Shown here piece by piece: positions 8,801-16,637 of a DNA stretch of 64,000 nucleotides. This DNA is from Verrucomicrobiota bacterium. GTDB lineage: Bacteria; Verrucomicrobiota; Verrucomicrobiia; Chthoniobacterales; UBA10450. Position numbers and translations under genes: made by a program. Under the pieces are notes generated by a model. The model saw only the letters and a program-made list of their open reading frames with translations. It searched no databases and had not been told where the DNA came from. The stretch is taken from assembly GCA_003219695.1 (NCBI GenBank), contig QHQA01000014.1, positions 26,081 to 90,080 on the forward strand. The letters are read 5' to 3'. Position 1 is the first letter of the stretch. Every line of letters starts with the position of its first letter.

Positions 8801-10930
8801 ATGAGACCCGCTTCGAGGCTTGCTGCCTGTTTGGTGCTTTGCTGGCTAGTTGTTGGCATTGTGCCGTACGGCCTCGGCCAGGCGTACCGGGGAAAACAAC
8901 TTGTTAAGGCGGAGCTATTGGCTGACACCAACGCGATTGTCCCCGGCAAGCCTTTCACTGTCGGCCTGCTGCTGCGAATGGCTCCCGGCTGGCATACTTA
9001 TTGGAAATTTTCCGGTGACGCAGGTCTTCCCACAGAATTGAAATGGAAACTGCCACCGGGCTGGAAAATCGGCGAGATTCAATGGCCGATTCCACTGAAA
9101 ACGATCGATCCAGGCGATATTCAAACTTACGGATACGAAAATGAAGTCCTGCTGATGCAGGAAATCACGCCGCCGGCGAAAATTGATAGTCAATCAGTGA
9201 AACTTTCCGCGGACGCAAGCTGGCTGGTCTGCGAGAAAATCTGCATCCCCGGCGCCGCAACGTTGCAGTCGGATTTGCCGGTATCGACAACCAGTCAGCC
9301 AGCGAACACAGAACTTTTCGCGCGTTACCGGCGTTTGCTGCCGCGAGATTGGCCGGGACCGGACGTGGCAACTGCCGATTGGAGCCGGGTTGGCTCCGAT
9401 CTTCGTCTGAAAATCGGGAGCGCAACTTTGGCAAAGTATCCGGCCGTCGATTTTTTTCCTGTGCCTGACGAAGGCACGGTGGTCGGCCATCCAGCAATCG
9501 AATCGCGGAACAAAAATGAAATCGTGTTTCGTATTCCCATCGAGTCGTCGGGCAAGAATTTGTCGTCCATGGCAGGCCTGATTGTATTTTCGCAGCAGCC
9601 AAACGGCGAAGACCGCGCAGCGTGGCAGATTCCAACGTCGCCGGTTGTTTCGGCAGCGCGCCCGGTGCAGGCGCGTGGAGTTTTCACTTTTCTGCTCTTC
9701 GGTTTTATCGGCGGCATCATTTTGAATTTGATGCCGTGCGTGTTGCCGGTGATCTCGCTGAAGATCTTCGGGTTCATCCAACACGCGGGCCAGAGCCGGC
9801 AGAAAATCTTGCGAAGCGGGATTGCGTTCACGGCTGGAATTTTCGCGTGGTTTATCGCGCTTGCGGTGCTGCTGATTGCACTCAAGGCCGCCGGGCGCGA
9901 TGTCACCTGGGGCGGGTTTCAATTCACCAACGCTTATTTTGTTCTGACGCTGAGCGTGATTGTGCTGGTGTTCGCTTTGAATCTCCTTGGCGTGTTCGAA
10001 ATTTCGTTGCCGCAAAGCATGACGCGCGGCTTGCTTTCGACGACCGAGCGTAAGGATGATCTCGGCTCCTTTTCCCAAGGGGTGTTCGCGACTGTGCTGG
10101 CCACGCCATGCACCGCGCCGTTTTTGGGCACAGCGCTCGGCTTCGCCTTCACGCAGTCGCCCGGGATCATCCTGGGGATGTTTGTCGCCATCGCGGCCGG
10201 TATGAGCGCGCCTTATATGCTTTTCAGCGCGCAACCGGCGTGGCTGCGCTTTTTGCCAAAGCCCGGCCCATGGATGGTGCACGTGAAGCAATTCATGGGC
10301 TTTCTGTTGCTGGCGACATTGCTCTTTCTTCTTTACGTGCTCGGCGCTCAACGCGGGCTGGAAGGAGCGATCTGGGCAAGCTGTTTCCTGCTGGTAATCA
10401 GTGTCGCGTGCTGGATGAAAGGCGCGTTCGTTGTGCCAAAAGCATCGGTCACGGAACGAAGCATCGTGCTCGTGCTCATGCTCGTGCTCGTGCTCGCGAG
10501 CGGGATTTATTTCATCGGCGAGAAATTTCAGTCAACGAACCTAGCGTCAGTCGATTCTCGCCTCCGAGGCGACTGGCAGGCGTTCACGCCCGACCGCTTG
10601 CAAGCGGAGCTGGCGCAAGGCCGCACTGTGTTTGTCGATTTCACGGCCGCCTGGTGTCTCACGTGTAAATTCAATGAAGCCAACGTGCTTGAGAGCGCCG
10701 ACGTGCGGGAGGCGTTTCAACGCCACGGCATTGTGAAATTGAAAGCCGATTGGACCAACGGCGATCCGGTTATCACGAAATTATTACAACAATTCGGCCG
10801 TCCTGGCGTGCCACTGTATGTGCTTTATCCCGGGAAAAATGAACAGCCGATTGTGTTTCCCGAGCTGCTTACCAAGAACATGCTCCTACAGAAACTCGAA
10901 ACAGTCTCGCGCGCAGTCGCTTCGCAGTAA
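8801..10930 (+). CDS. dsbD: Thiol:disulfide interchange protein, DsbD/ScsB type
   Basis: A 709-aa membrane protein that passes electrons from cytoplasmic thioredoxin to periplasmic thiol proteins. Domains in order: signal peptide (to about residue 28); a DsbD-like N-terminal domain with CEKICIPG cysteines; a CcdA-like membrane domain (about 240-560) with NLMPCVLPV and ATPCTAPFLG, the paired intramembrane cysteines; and a C-terminal thioredoxin domain with AAWCLTCKF. The track starts it at GTG 8699 inside the repeat. I chose ATG 8801, which begins a normal signal peptide. The secreted redoxin downstream (11081) is a plausible client. Confidence 0.9.
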   Translation: MRPASRLAACLVLCWLVVGIVPYGLGQAYRGKQLVKAELLADTNAIVPGKPFTVGLLLRMAPGWHTYWKFSGDAGLPTELKWKLPPGWKIGEIQWPIPLKTIDPGDIQTYGYENEVLLMQEITPPAKIDSQSVKLSADASWLVCEKICIPGAATLQSDLPVSTTSQPANTELFARYRRLLPRDWPGPDVATADWSRVGSDLRLKIGSATLAKYPAVDFFPVPDEGTVVGHPAIESRNKNEIVFRIPIESSGKNLSSMAGLIVFSQQPNGEDRAAWQIPTSPVVSAARPVQARGVFTFLLFGFIGGIILNLMPCVLPVISLKIFGFIQHAGQSRQKILRSGIAFTAGIFAWFIALAVLLIALKAAGRDVTWGGFQFTNAYFVLTLSVIVLVFALNLLGVFEISLPQSMTRGLLSTTERKDDLGSFSQGVFATVLATPCTAPFLGTALGFAFTQSPGIILGMFVAIAAGMSAPYMLFSAQPAWLRFLPKPGPWMVHVKQFMGFLLLATLLFLLYVLGAQRGLEGAIWASCFLLVISVACWMKGAFVVPKASVTERSIVLVLMLVLVLASGIYFIGEKFQSTNLASVDSRLRGDWQAFTPDRLQAELAQGRTVFVDFTAAWCLTCKFNEANVLESADVREAFQRHGIVKLKADWTNGDPVITKLLQQFGRPGVPLYVLYPGKNEQPIVFPELLTKNMLLQKLETVSRAVASQ

Positions 10931-10963
10931 TTGCAATGCCGCCTGGCTTTTGTGAGTCATCCC

Positions 10964-10988
10964 GGCGCGCCCGGCGGTCGCGCCCTAC
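10964..10988. repeat. Single palindromic element, GGCGCGCC...CCCTAC type
   Basis: Reads GGCGCGCCCGGCGGTCGCGC then CCTAC. The reverse complement GTAGGGCGCGACCGCCGGGC is the form seen at 54691. Near-identical copies lie at 34203-34227 and 54691-54715, with a relative at 40303-40327. Confidence 0.8.
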
Positions 10989-11080
10989 CGCTGCTGCATT
11001 TGAATTACTGCGCGTTTCTTACAGATGCGTTACTTGAGAGAATTTGAACCATCTCAGAGGCTGTGTTTTCTAATGGAACT

Positions 11081-11695
11081 ATGAATACGAAAACAACCTT
11101 AGCCATTCTTACATCATTAATCGCAACCGCGGCCTATGCGTTCGATCCGCCGCCGGTGGGCAACGCTGCGCCGGATTTTTCGCTCAGGGACGCGAAAGGC
11201 CAGGCCCATTCGCTTTCGCAATACAAGGGCAAATACGTCGTGCTCGAATGGTTTAATCCGGAATGCCCATTCGTGAAGAAGCATTACGGCAGCGGCAACA
11301 TGCAAAAATTGCAGGACGAATATACGAGCAAAGGCGTTGTGTGGCTGACCATCGATTCCAATGCGCCGGGCGCCCAGGGCAATCTGACGCCCGAGGAGGC
11401 AGAAAAAATTACTACTTCCTGGAAGACGCATCAGACCGCGTTGCTACTCGACCCCGAAGGCAAAGTGGGACAGGCGTATGGCGCCAAGAACACGCCCGAC
11501 ATGGTGATAATTAATCCCGAGGGAAAAATCGCCTACGAAGGCGCGATCGACAACAAAGCTACGCCGAACCCGGCGGATATCCCTACCTCGACCAACTACG
11601 TCAAAGCCGCGCTGGACGAATCCCTCGCCGGCAAACCCGTCACCACATCACACACGAAGCCGTACGGTTGCTCGGTCAAATACAAATCGTCATAG
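11081..11695 (+). CDS. Secreted redoxin / AhpC-TSA family protein
   Basis: The 204-aa protein starts MNTKTTLAILTSLIATAAYA, a cleavable signal peptide, and matures to a thioredoxin-fold domain with VGNAAPDFSLRDAKG and a single catalytic cysteine in EWFNPECPFVKKHY (CxxV, not CxxC). The region TPDMVIINPEGKIAYEG is the usual C-terminal part of the fold. A conserved-looking KPYGCSVKY ends the protein. It probably reduces or transfers oxidising equivalents in the periplasm and may be fed by the upstream DsbD. ATG 11081 is chosen over the track's 11063 because it begins the signal peptide directly. Confidence 0.85.
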   Translation: MNTKTTLAILTSLIATAAYAFDPPPVGNAAPDFSLRDAKGQAHSLSQYKGKYVVLEWFNPECPFVKKHYGSGNMQKLQDEYTSKGVVWLTIDSNAPGAQGNLTPEEAEKITTSWKTHQTALLLDPEGKVGQAYGAKNTPDMVIINPEGKIAYEGAIDNKATPNPADIPTSTNYVKAALDESLAGKPVTTSHTKPYGCSVKYKSS

Positions 11696-11795
11696 AGCCG
11701 TAGCGGGCGCGTAGCCGGCAAAAGGTGTCGCAGCGGCGGTTCGCTTTCGGCAGTCTTTCGGCAAGCCCGAAAGATTGCAAAGTGAGCTGCGCAAC

Positions 11796-12593
11796 TCACA
11801 CGCGTTTCGGGGAGAGCCGTAATACCAAGCGCACGACTGGCATCGGCATCAGCCGACTCAGGAACATTGCAATCTTCATTGCAAGTCCAGGAATTACCAG
11901 GGGCAGGTCTGCTTCCAGCGCGGCCAGCGCCTGACGCACGACTTGTTGAACCGGAACAAAAAGAATTCTCGAACCCATCACGGGCTGAGCGCCCGGACGT
12001 GCGGCGATTTCTTGAAATTCCGTGCGCACAGGACCGGGACACACGGCACATACGCTCACGCCTGTTCTCCAGAGTTCGGCCCGAAGCGCTTCAGAAAAAC
12101 TTGTCACGTACGCTTTGGTAGCGGCGTAAACAGCGTCGCCTGGGATGGGAAGAAAACCAGCTGACGAGCTGACGTTCAGGATGCCGCCGCGGCGTTTTGC
12201 GATCATCTTTGGAAGCAAATGGCGGGTGAGCGAAGTAAGCGCCACCGTATTTACCAGCATCATCTGATCGTTGCGGATGGGATCGCTCGTCGCAAAGGCG
12301 CCGGTATCGCCCAGTCCAGCATTATTGATTAAAAGATCGACATCGATCTTTTCGCGATCGATCCAGTGCATCAATTCCTTGAGTTCCGCAAAATCAGCGA
12401 GATCGACTTTCCGAATGTAAACAGCGAGATTTGGATGCTGCTGTCGCAATTCATCACGCAGCTCAGCCAATCTTTCCTCACGACGCGCCACCAGAATCAT
12501 CGAGCGCGAGCGATTCGCGAGTTGCCGCGCAAATTCGCGCCCGATCCCAGCGGAGGCGCCCGTGATGAGCGCGTTACAGCCGTCGAGGTTCAT
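11796..12593 (-). CDS. Short-chain dehydrogenase/reductase
   Basis: A 265-aa classical SDR with the cofactor motif TGASAGIG, the NNAG stabilising motif, and the catalytic serine (SSSAG) and YAATK tyrosine-lysine pair. The C-terminal region (about 225-260) is hydrophobic with basic residues (LAMKIAMFLSRLMPMPV), as in the DltE/Sadh-like subgroup, so membrane association is possible. Substrate unknown. I start it at ATG 12593, preceded by GAGAGAA; the track's 25 extra residues are translated from the TCATTCCGAGCG repeat. Confidence 0.85.
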   Translation of the reverse strand: MNLDGCNALITGASAGIGREFARQLANRSRSMILVARREERLAELRDELRQQHPNLAVYIRKVDLADFAELKELMHWIDREKIDVDLLINNAGLGDTGAFATSDPIRNDQMMLVNTVALTSLTRHLLPKMIAKRRGGILNVSSSAGFLPIPGDAVYAATKAYVTSFSEALRAELWRTGVSVCAVCPGPVRTEFQEIAARPGAQPVMGSRILFVPVQQVVRQALAALEADLPLVIPGLAMKIAMFLSRLMPMPVVRLVLRLSPKRV

Positions 12594-12604
12594 TTCTCTC
12601 TTTA

Positions 12605-12633
12605 TGTCATTCCGAGCGAAGTCGAGGAATCTC
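12605..12633. repeat. TGTCATTCCGAGCG-type repeat, single copy
   Basis: TGTCATTCCGAGCGAAGTCG followed by AGGAATCTCC. The same unit occurs at 13349 and, in both orientations, at 42243-42503. On the minus strand it supplies the last residues (EIPRLRSE) and the TGA stop of the pseudouridine synthase gene. Confidence 0.85.
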
Positions 12634-13329
12634 CAAGTATTGGTTTGGTCGCAACGAGTCCAGCTCACGCTTTGTCAGCGCCCGCCAATGTCCGCGTGGC
12701 AAATCACCAAGCCGCAGATGACCGATTCGAACGCGAACCAGATGTTTGATGCGGTAGCCAACGCCTTCAAACATGCGACGAACTTGCCGATTTATCCCCT
12801 GTCGAAGAACAACACGCAATTTCGTACGCGTGACCGGGCGGAGTTGCGTGATCTGCGCTCGTTGTCCATCGAGAAAAATTCCGCGCAGCAATCTCGGCGC
12901 GAGCGCCGGGTCCCATGACCGATCCAGCGTCACCTCATATTCTTTCTCGATTTTGTAACGAGGATGCGTGAGCCGCTGCGCCAGTTCGCCATCGTTTGTG
13001 AGAAGAAGCAGGCCCCCAGTTTGCGCGTCCAGACGGCCGATGTTGAACAGCCGGGAAAATTTCTGCGGAAGCAGATCAAAGACTGTATCGCGCGCGTGCG
13101 GATCTTTTCGCGTGGAAACAAACCCCGCCGGTTTATGCAGCATAATGGTAAACGCCGGCGCGACGTGAACCAGTTTGCCATCAACTTTGACGTGATCGTC
13201 CGGGCCAGGCTGTGCGCTGAAGTTGATGCACACCTTACCATTCATGGTGACGCGACCCGCCGCGATTAACTCATCACAATGCCGGCGCGATCCGACGCCG
13301 GCGGCGGCGAGGAAACGGTTGAGGCGCAT
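12607..13329 (-). CDS. rRNA pseudouridine synthase, RsuA/RluB family
   Basis: This 240-aa enzyme isomerises a uridine in rRNA. It has an N-terminal S4 RNA-binding domain (MRLNRFLAAAGVGSRRHCDE) and the catalytic motif GRLDAQTGGLLLLTNDG with the nucleophilic aspartate. The later LRQGINRQVRRMFEGVGY is the conserved R-Q-x-R-R-M block. RluB/RsuA/RluE cannot be told apart safely here; the sequence looks RluB-like. The last eight residues and the stop come from the repeat at 12605-12633. It lies just upstream of the SDR gene on the same strand. Confidence 0.88.
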   Translation of the reverse strand: MRLNRFLAAAGVGSRRHCDELIAAGRVTMNGKVCINFSAQPGPDDHVKVDGKLVHVAPAFTIMLHKPAGFVSTRKDPHARDTVFDLLPQKFSRLFNIGRLDAQTGGLLLLTNDGELAQRLTHPRYKIEKEYEVTLDRSWDPALAPRLLRGIFLDGQRAQITQLRPVTRTKLRVVLRQGINRQVRRMFEGVGYRIKHLVRVRIGHLRLGDLPRGHWRALTKRELDSLRPNQYLEIPRLRSE

Positions 13330-13348
13330 GTCGCTTTGCTAAACCGAC

Positions 13349-13439
13349 TGTCATTCCGAGCGAAGTCGAGGAATCCCGTTGCACGACTGTGAGTAGCGCC
13401 ACGAGATCCTTCGACGTCGCTTCGCTCGCTCAGGATGAC
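13349..13439. repeat. Inverted pair of TCATTCCGAGCG-type repeats
   Basis: The left arm is TGTCATTCCGAGCGAAGTCG. The right arm, in the opposite sense, is GCTTCGCTCGCTCAGGATGA. A 25-30 bp spacer separates them. Together they can fold into a long imperfect hairpin between the rluB-like gene and the small basic protein gene. Confidence 0.75.
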
Positions 13440-13457
13440 GCTAGCTGTTCAACGCTT

Positions 13458-13613
13458 CTACACGTCCGGCTTGGTCTTGGGCAGGCCGACCACTTTCTGG
13501 CCGTCCTTCCATTGATCGCGCTTTTTCAGAAGCTCAACGCGCTCGAAGCGTTTCAGCACGTTGCGCCGGGCAGCAATCGTGCTTGCCCCTTTTAAACTGC
13601 GATGTTGTGACAT
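13458..13613 (-). CDS. Small basic protein of the Verrucomicrobia/Chlamydiae type
   Basis: This gene is too short for the ORF track; I read it by hand. The 51 residues begin MSQHRSLKGASTIAARRNVL and continue KRFERVELLKKRDQWKDG, ending KTKPDV. From memory it matches a conserved small basic protein family restricted to the PVC superphylum. Thirteen Lys/Arg in the central stretch suggest RNA or ribosome association, which is inference. It has its own upstream region with a plausible promoter. It is the best phylogenetic marker in the window. Confidence 0.85.
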   Translation of the reverse strand: MSQHRSLKGASTIAARRNVLKRFERVELLKKRDQWKDGQKVVGLPKTKPDV

Positions 13614-13675
13614 GAATGCGGCTGAAAAGTTAAAGGGTTAAATGATTACAAAGTTACAACGGAATGCGAGCGGGC

Positions 13676-13703
13676 ACTGTAAGCCAGCACAGGCGTTTTT
13701 CAA
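13676..13703 (-). promoter_or_regulatory. Candidate sigma-70 promoter for the small basic protein
   Basis: On the minus strand TTGAAA (13703-13698) and TACAGT (13681-13676) are 16 bases apart and lie about 60 bases upstream of the ATG at 13613. Confidence 0.35.
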
Positions 13704-13748
13704 GAAGCCGGACAGAATCCCTTTTTAACTTTTAACAAATCAAACTCA

Positions 13749-15551
13749 CTAAAGTTGATTGCTTAGCACTGCGTACGTCCCTGAGGTCGTGACCTGATGG
13801 TAAATGTGAAAGCGGCTGGTCAATAGCTGTTTCCAGTAGTCCGCCCGGCTTTGCTCGACAATTAGATAAACCGGGGTGGGCCGGCGCCATGTTTCCAGGA
13901 CCGCATCTTCATTCAGGAAAATATCAACGGAAGCTCCGCCAAGCGGCGCCGCTTTCCGGCGGTTTTGATTAACAAGAAAGAACTTTCGGTTCAGATAAAA
14001 GATCAGGCTGCTGCTGTCATCGAGGGGCCCTTCGAAAATCGTAATGCCGGCTGCCTCGAGCCGCGGATTTAAAAATCGTGCGACATCGGCGAGTGAAAAA
14101 TAAGGCGCGGTGCGCGCGATACCTGCGATCATACTCAGCCCGATTGGAACCATCGACGCAGCCAGAGCGATGGCAGCGAGTTTCTGGCGGTGTTTGAAAA
14201 TAAAGTAGAGCGCCACCAACGCGAAAACCGTGAGCGAAACCGCTGTGACCACTGCCAACGGCCGTAGTACCAGCCAGGTTGAGATGGGCATGTCGTGCAA
14301 TGCCTTCCAGGCTGTCCAGCGCGCATCCATCGTCCCCCAGTTTCCGTTTAAAGTGCGGGCGGCCCCAGCAAGGAAGAATGCCGCCGCGGCGCTCACCGCG
14401 CCGGCGACACCCACAGCGATTGCGCCTGTGGCGCGCCACACCCCCGGCATCCGGTCCCATGCGACCGCGGCCCAGAGCGCAAACGCGCCCCACATGCTCA
14501 TCGAATAATAATCCTGCCGTTGCCCCAGAAAGAGCAGCGGGACAAAAACGATGCCCATCCAGCAAAGCGGCAACGCATCGGCGAAGGTGATCTCACGCGG
14601 TCGCATCACGCGCTGCCAGGCAAACATCACTCCGGGGAGCAGCGCGATCGACCACGGAAACCACCAAGCCAGATGCATGAGCACAAATTGATAGGCAGGC
14701 ACGCCCAGGTAATCGTGCGTTTCGTCGGAAAGCCCGCGCAGATGCCCCAGCCATTCGGAGCGGATTAAATGACGAAAGTAACTGCGAAAATGCCATTCCG
14801 CCCAAATGTGCCAGGGGGTGACGATTAAAAGAAAGATCGCCACGTATTCCCATCGCAAAAGCGCGCGAAATCGCAGACGTGCTTCGCGATAAAAGATCGA
14901 CAGCAAAAGTAAAATCGCTGCCGGATAAACAAGGCCGAGTAACCCTTTCGTCAGGCAAGCGAACGCCGAGCAAATCCAAAAGCCCACGAACCAGGCACGC
15001 CGATGACGTCGCTGTTGGTAGGCGCACAATCCGCAGAAAATCGCGCCTGCGATGAATGCGCTGACCAGCGGTTCGGGCATGACGATGCGCCCGAGTAGAA
15101 ATGTGCCGCAGAAGCTGAGATAAATCAGACCGGCGATGAAGCCGCGCCAGTAATCCGTGAGTTTCTCGCCGATCAAAAAAATCAGCGCAACCGTGGCGAC
15201 TACCCCCAGCGCGGCGGGCAGCCGGGCAGCGGCTGCGCTGATGCCGAAAAGTTTGAACGAGATAATAATGAGCCAGTACAGCAACGGCGGTTTTTGCAGG
15301 CGCGCGATACCGTCGTTCGTCGGCAGAAGCCAATGGTGATTCGTTACCATCTCGCGCGCGGCTCCCGCGTATTGGCCCTCGGTCTGGCTGTACAAATCGC
15401 CCGTGCCGATCGTCGCGACGTGCAACAGCGCCGCCAGCGCAATTAGAATCACCAACAGAACGTGCCGCGTGGGCGGCGCAGGCAACGCCGGCGGTTCGAG
15501 CAGAGTCTTTTCCAGGGTTAAGCTGTGTGCGCTTGCGGTCATTGACTGCAT
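13749..15551 (-). CDS. Glycosyltransferase family 39 / ArnT-like integral membrane protein
   Basis: The 600-aa protein has a short cytoplasmic tail and about 11-12 hydrophobic segments. The first periplasmic loop carries the acidic GDLYSQTEGQYAGAAREM motif, where the aspartate or glutamate acts in GT39/GT83 enzymes. It should transfer a sugar from an undecaprenyl- or dolichyl-type phosphate donor to lipid A, protein or another envelope acceptor. Start chosen at ATG 15551, which overlaps the stop of the thioesterase gene as TAATG. The track's 64 extra residues are out-of-frame thioesterase sequence. Confidence 0.82.
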   Translation of the reverse strand: MQSMTASAHSLTLEKTLLEPPALPAPPTRHVLLVILIALAALLHVATIGTGDLYSQTEGQYAGAAREMVTNHHWLLPTNDGIARLQKPPLLYWLIIISFKLFGISAAAARLPAALGVVATVALIFLIGEKLTDYWRGFIAGLIYLSFCGTFLLGRIVMPEPLVSAFIAGAIFCGLCAYQQRRHRRAWFVGFWICSAFACLTKGLLGLVYPAAILLLLSIFYREARLRFRALLRWEYVAIFLLIVTPWHIWAEWHFRSYFRHLIRSEWLGHLRGLSDETHDYLGVPAYQFVLMHLAWWFPWSIALLPGVMFAWQRVMRPREITFADALPLCWMGIVFVPLLFLGQRQDYYSMSMWGAFALWAAVAWDRMPGVWRATGAIAVGVAGAVSAAAAFFLAGAARTLNGNWGTMDARWTAWKALHDMPISTWLVLRPLAVVTAVSLTVFALVALYFIFKHRQKLAAIALAASMVPIGLSMIAGIARTAPYFSLADVARFLNPRLEAAGITIFEGPLDDSSSLIFYLNRKFFLVNQNRRKAAPLGGASVDIFLNEDAVLETWRRPTPVYLIVEQSRADYWKQLLTSRFHIYHQVTTSGTYAVLSNQL

Positions 15552-16030
15552 TATTCGTCGGAAGCAAGTCCGATTCGGCGTTCGCCCTTGGAATGTCGGA
15601 CGGATTCCGCCTTTGTATATTTTTTCCAATGTTCGGGCAGACGCAGCAGTTTCCCGCTCGGCATCTCGATCAGCGCAAGCATCTGGCGACATTCCGCTAT
15701 GAGCGTGTTGTCCGTCGGTCGTGTAATCCGAAATGCGCACCAAAACCGCGCATGCTGCACCTCATCGAGCCAACCCTCGATCACCAGCCGGTCGCCGAGC
15801 TTGGCTGCGCGGCGATAATGAATCTCGGTGTGCACCACCACCGGATAAGTTTGTTTCTCGGCCATCTCTGCCAGGGCGAGCCCGAGTTGCTCGGCAAGAT
15901 GCGTGCGCGCGATCTCGATAAATCGCAGATACGCAATGTTGGAGACGACGCCTCCGCAATCCGTGTCGAAAAACATCACCTGCACTTCGGTGCGAATGTG
16001 CGGTGTATTTGCGGCCACAAGGACCAACAA
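15551..16030 (-). CDS. Acyl-CoA thioesterase, YbgC/4HBT family
   Basis: The 159-aa hot-dog-fold protein carries the signature FFDTDCGGVVSNIAYLRFIE, whose aspartate is the catalytic residue in YbgC-type enzymes. It likely hydrolyses short-chain acyl-CoAs or acyl-ACP. The start is uncertain: the track uses TTG 16030, while GTG 16018 (VAANTPHIRTEVQ) is as likely. It is translationally coupled to the GT39 gene (TAATG). Confidence 0.85.
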   Translation of the reverse strand: MLVLVAANTPHIRTEVQVMFFDTDCGGVVSNIAYLRFIEIARTHLAEQLGLALAEMAEKQTYPVVVHTEIHYRRAAKLGDRLVIEGWLDEVQHARFWCAFRITRPTDNTLIAECRQMLALIEMPSGKLLRLPEHWKKYTKAESVRHSKGERRIGLASDE

Positions 16031-16090
16031 TCATCCCGAAATGGGTTTCGAAGCAACGCGAAAGGGATTTGACGTCTCACACTCGCGTGC

Positions 16091-16613
16091 ATGACTTACG
16101 AACAATTCGAAGATTTGCCTGTGTGGCAGGAAGCTATGCGCTTGGCCCATGGTGTTTACGATCTAACAGAAAATCAGCGGTTCAAAATCAGCTTCAGCCT
16201 GCGCGACCAAATTGAACGTAGTAGTATGTCTGTTTCCCACAACATTGCAGAGGGCTTGGAGCGTGGCACGACCAACGAATTGCTCGCGTTCATTTACATC
16301 ACGCGTGGCTCGGCTGGTGAAACTCGCTCCAAGCTCTGCTTCATGGAAAAGCGCCCTCGTGCTGGCGAATTTCAAATCTGAAATTTCAAATTTCAAATCC
16401 ATCGCCAAGTCTTGCTCGAAGCAATTGCGGGCTTGGGCGGATCATCTGCAGAACTCCGAGATCAGAGGCCAGAGGCATCTGAGTGATCGATCGCGGCACG
16501 CGTCGGACCAAAAGAAGCGTGCAATGGCCTTCAATGAGAAGCTTCTTCGCAAATTACCAGCAACTCATCCATTGCGATTAGCAAAGGAGAAGACGCCCGA
16601 GTCTGAGATTTGA
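16091..16613 (+). pseudogene. Four-helix-bundle protein (S23/IVS-like), frameshifted
   Basis: Residues 1 to about 85 (MTYEQFEDLPVWQEAMRLAH ... AGETRSKLCFME) match the four-helix-bundle family first seen in 23S rRNA intervening sequences. Near 16345 the family's reading moves to another frame (LANFKSEISNFKSIAKSCSK, QLRAWADHLQNS) up to 16613. One extra base in the GAAAAGCGCCC stretch accounts for it. Both halves are family-like, so the gene was whole recently, or the base is an assembly error. The function of these proteins is not known; many are solitary. An identical 25-mer repeat lies at the frameshift side and at the stop. Confidence 0.75.
16374..16398. repeat. AAATCTGAAATTTCAAAT direct repeat, copy 1
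   Basis: AT-rich 25-mer AAATCTGAAATTTCAAATTT plus CAAAT, identical to 16613-16637. In the second frame of the four-helix-bundle gene it encodes FKSEISNFK. Confidence 0.8.
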
Positions 16614-16637
16614 AATCTGAAATTTCAAATTTCAAAT
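16613..16637. repeat. AAATCTGAAATTTCAAAT direct repeat, copy 2
   Basis: Exact second copy of the 25-mer. It lies at the convergent gene ends: the plus-strand TGA (16611-16613) and the minus-strand TGA of the LpxL-WaaF gene (16627-16625) both touch it. Confidence 0.8.

Noticed and set aside
9194-10351. 385-aa ORF antisense to dsbD
   Set aside because: Very rich in His/Arg/Gln, no family pattern, lies fully opposite a clear DsbD; a GC-driven shadow.
13389-13595. 68-aa plus ORF
   Set aside because: Antisense to the small basic protein and partly repeat-coded.
14593-15567. 324-aa ORF overlapping the GT39 gene on the same strand
   Set aside because: Same strand, other frame; the GT39 frame has clear membrane segments and motif, this one has not.
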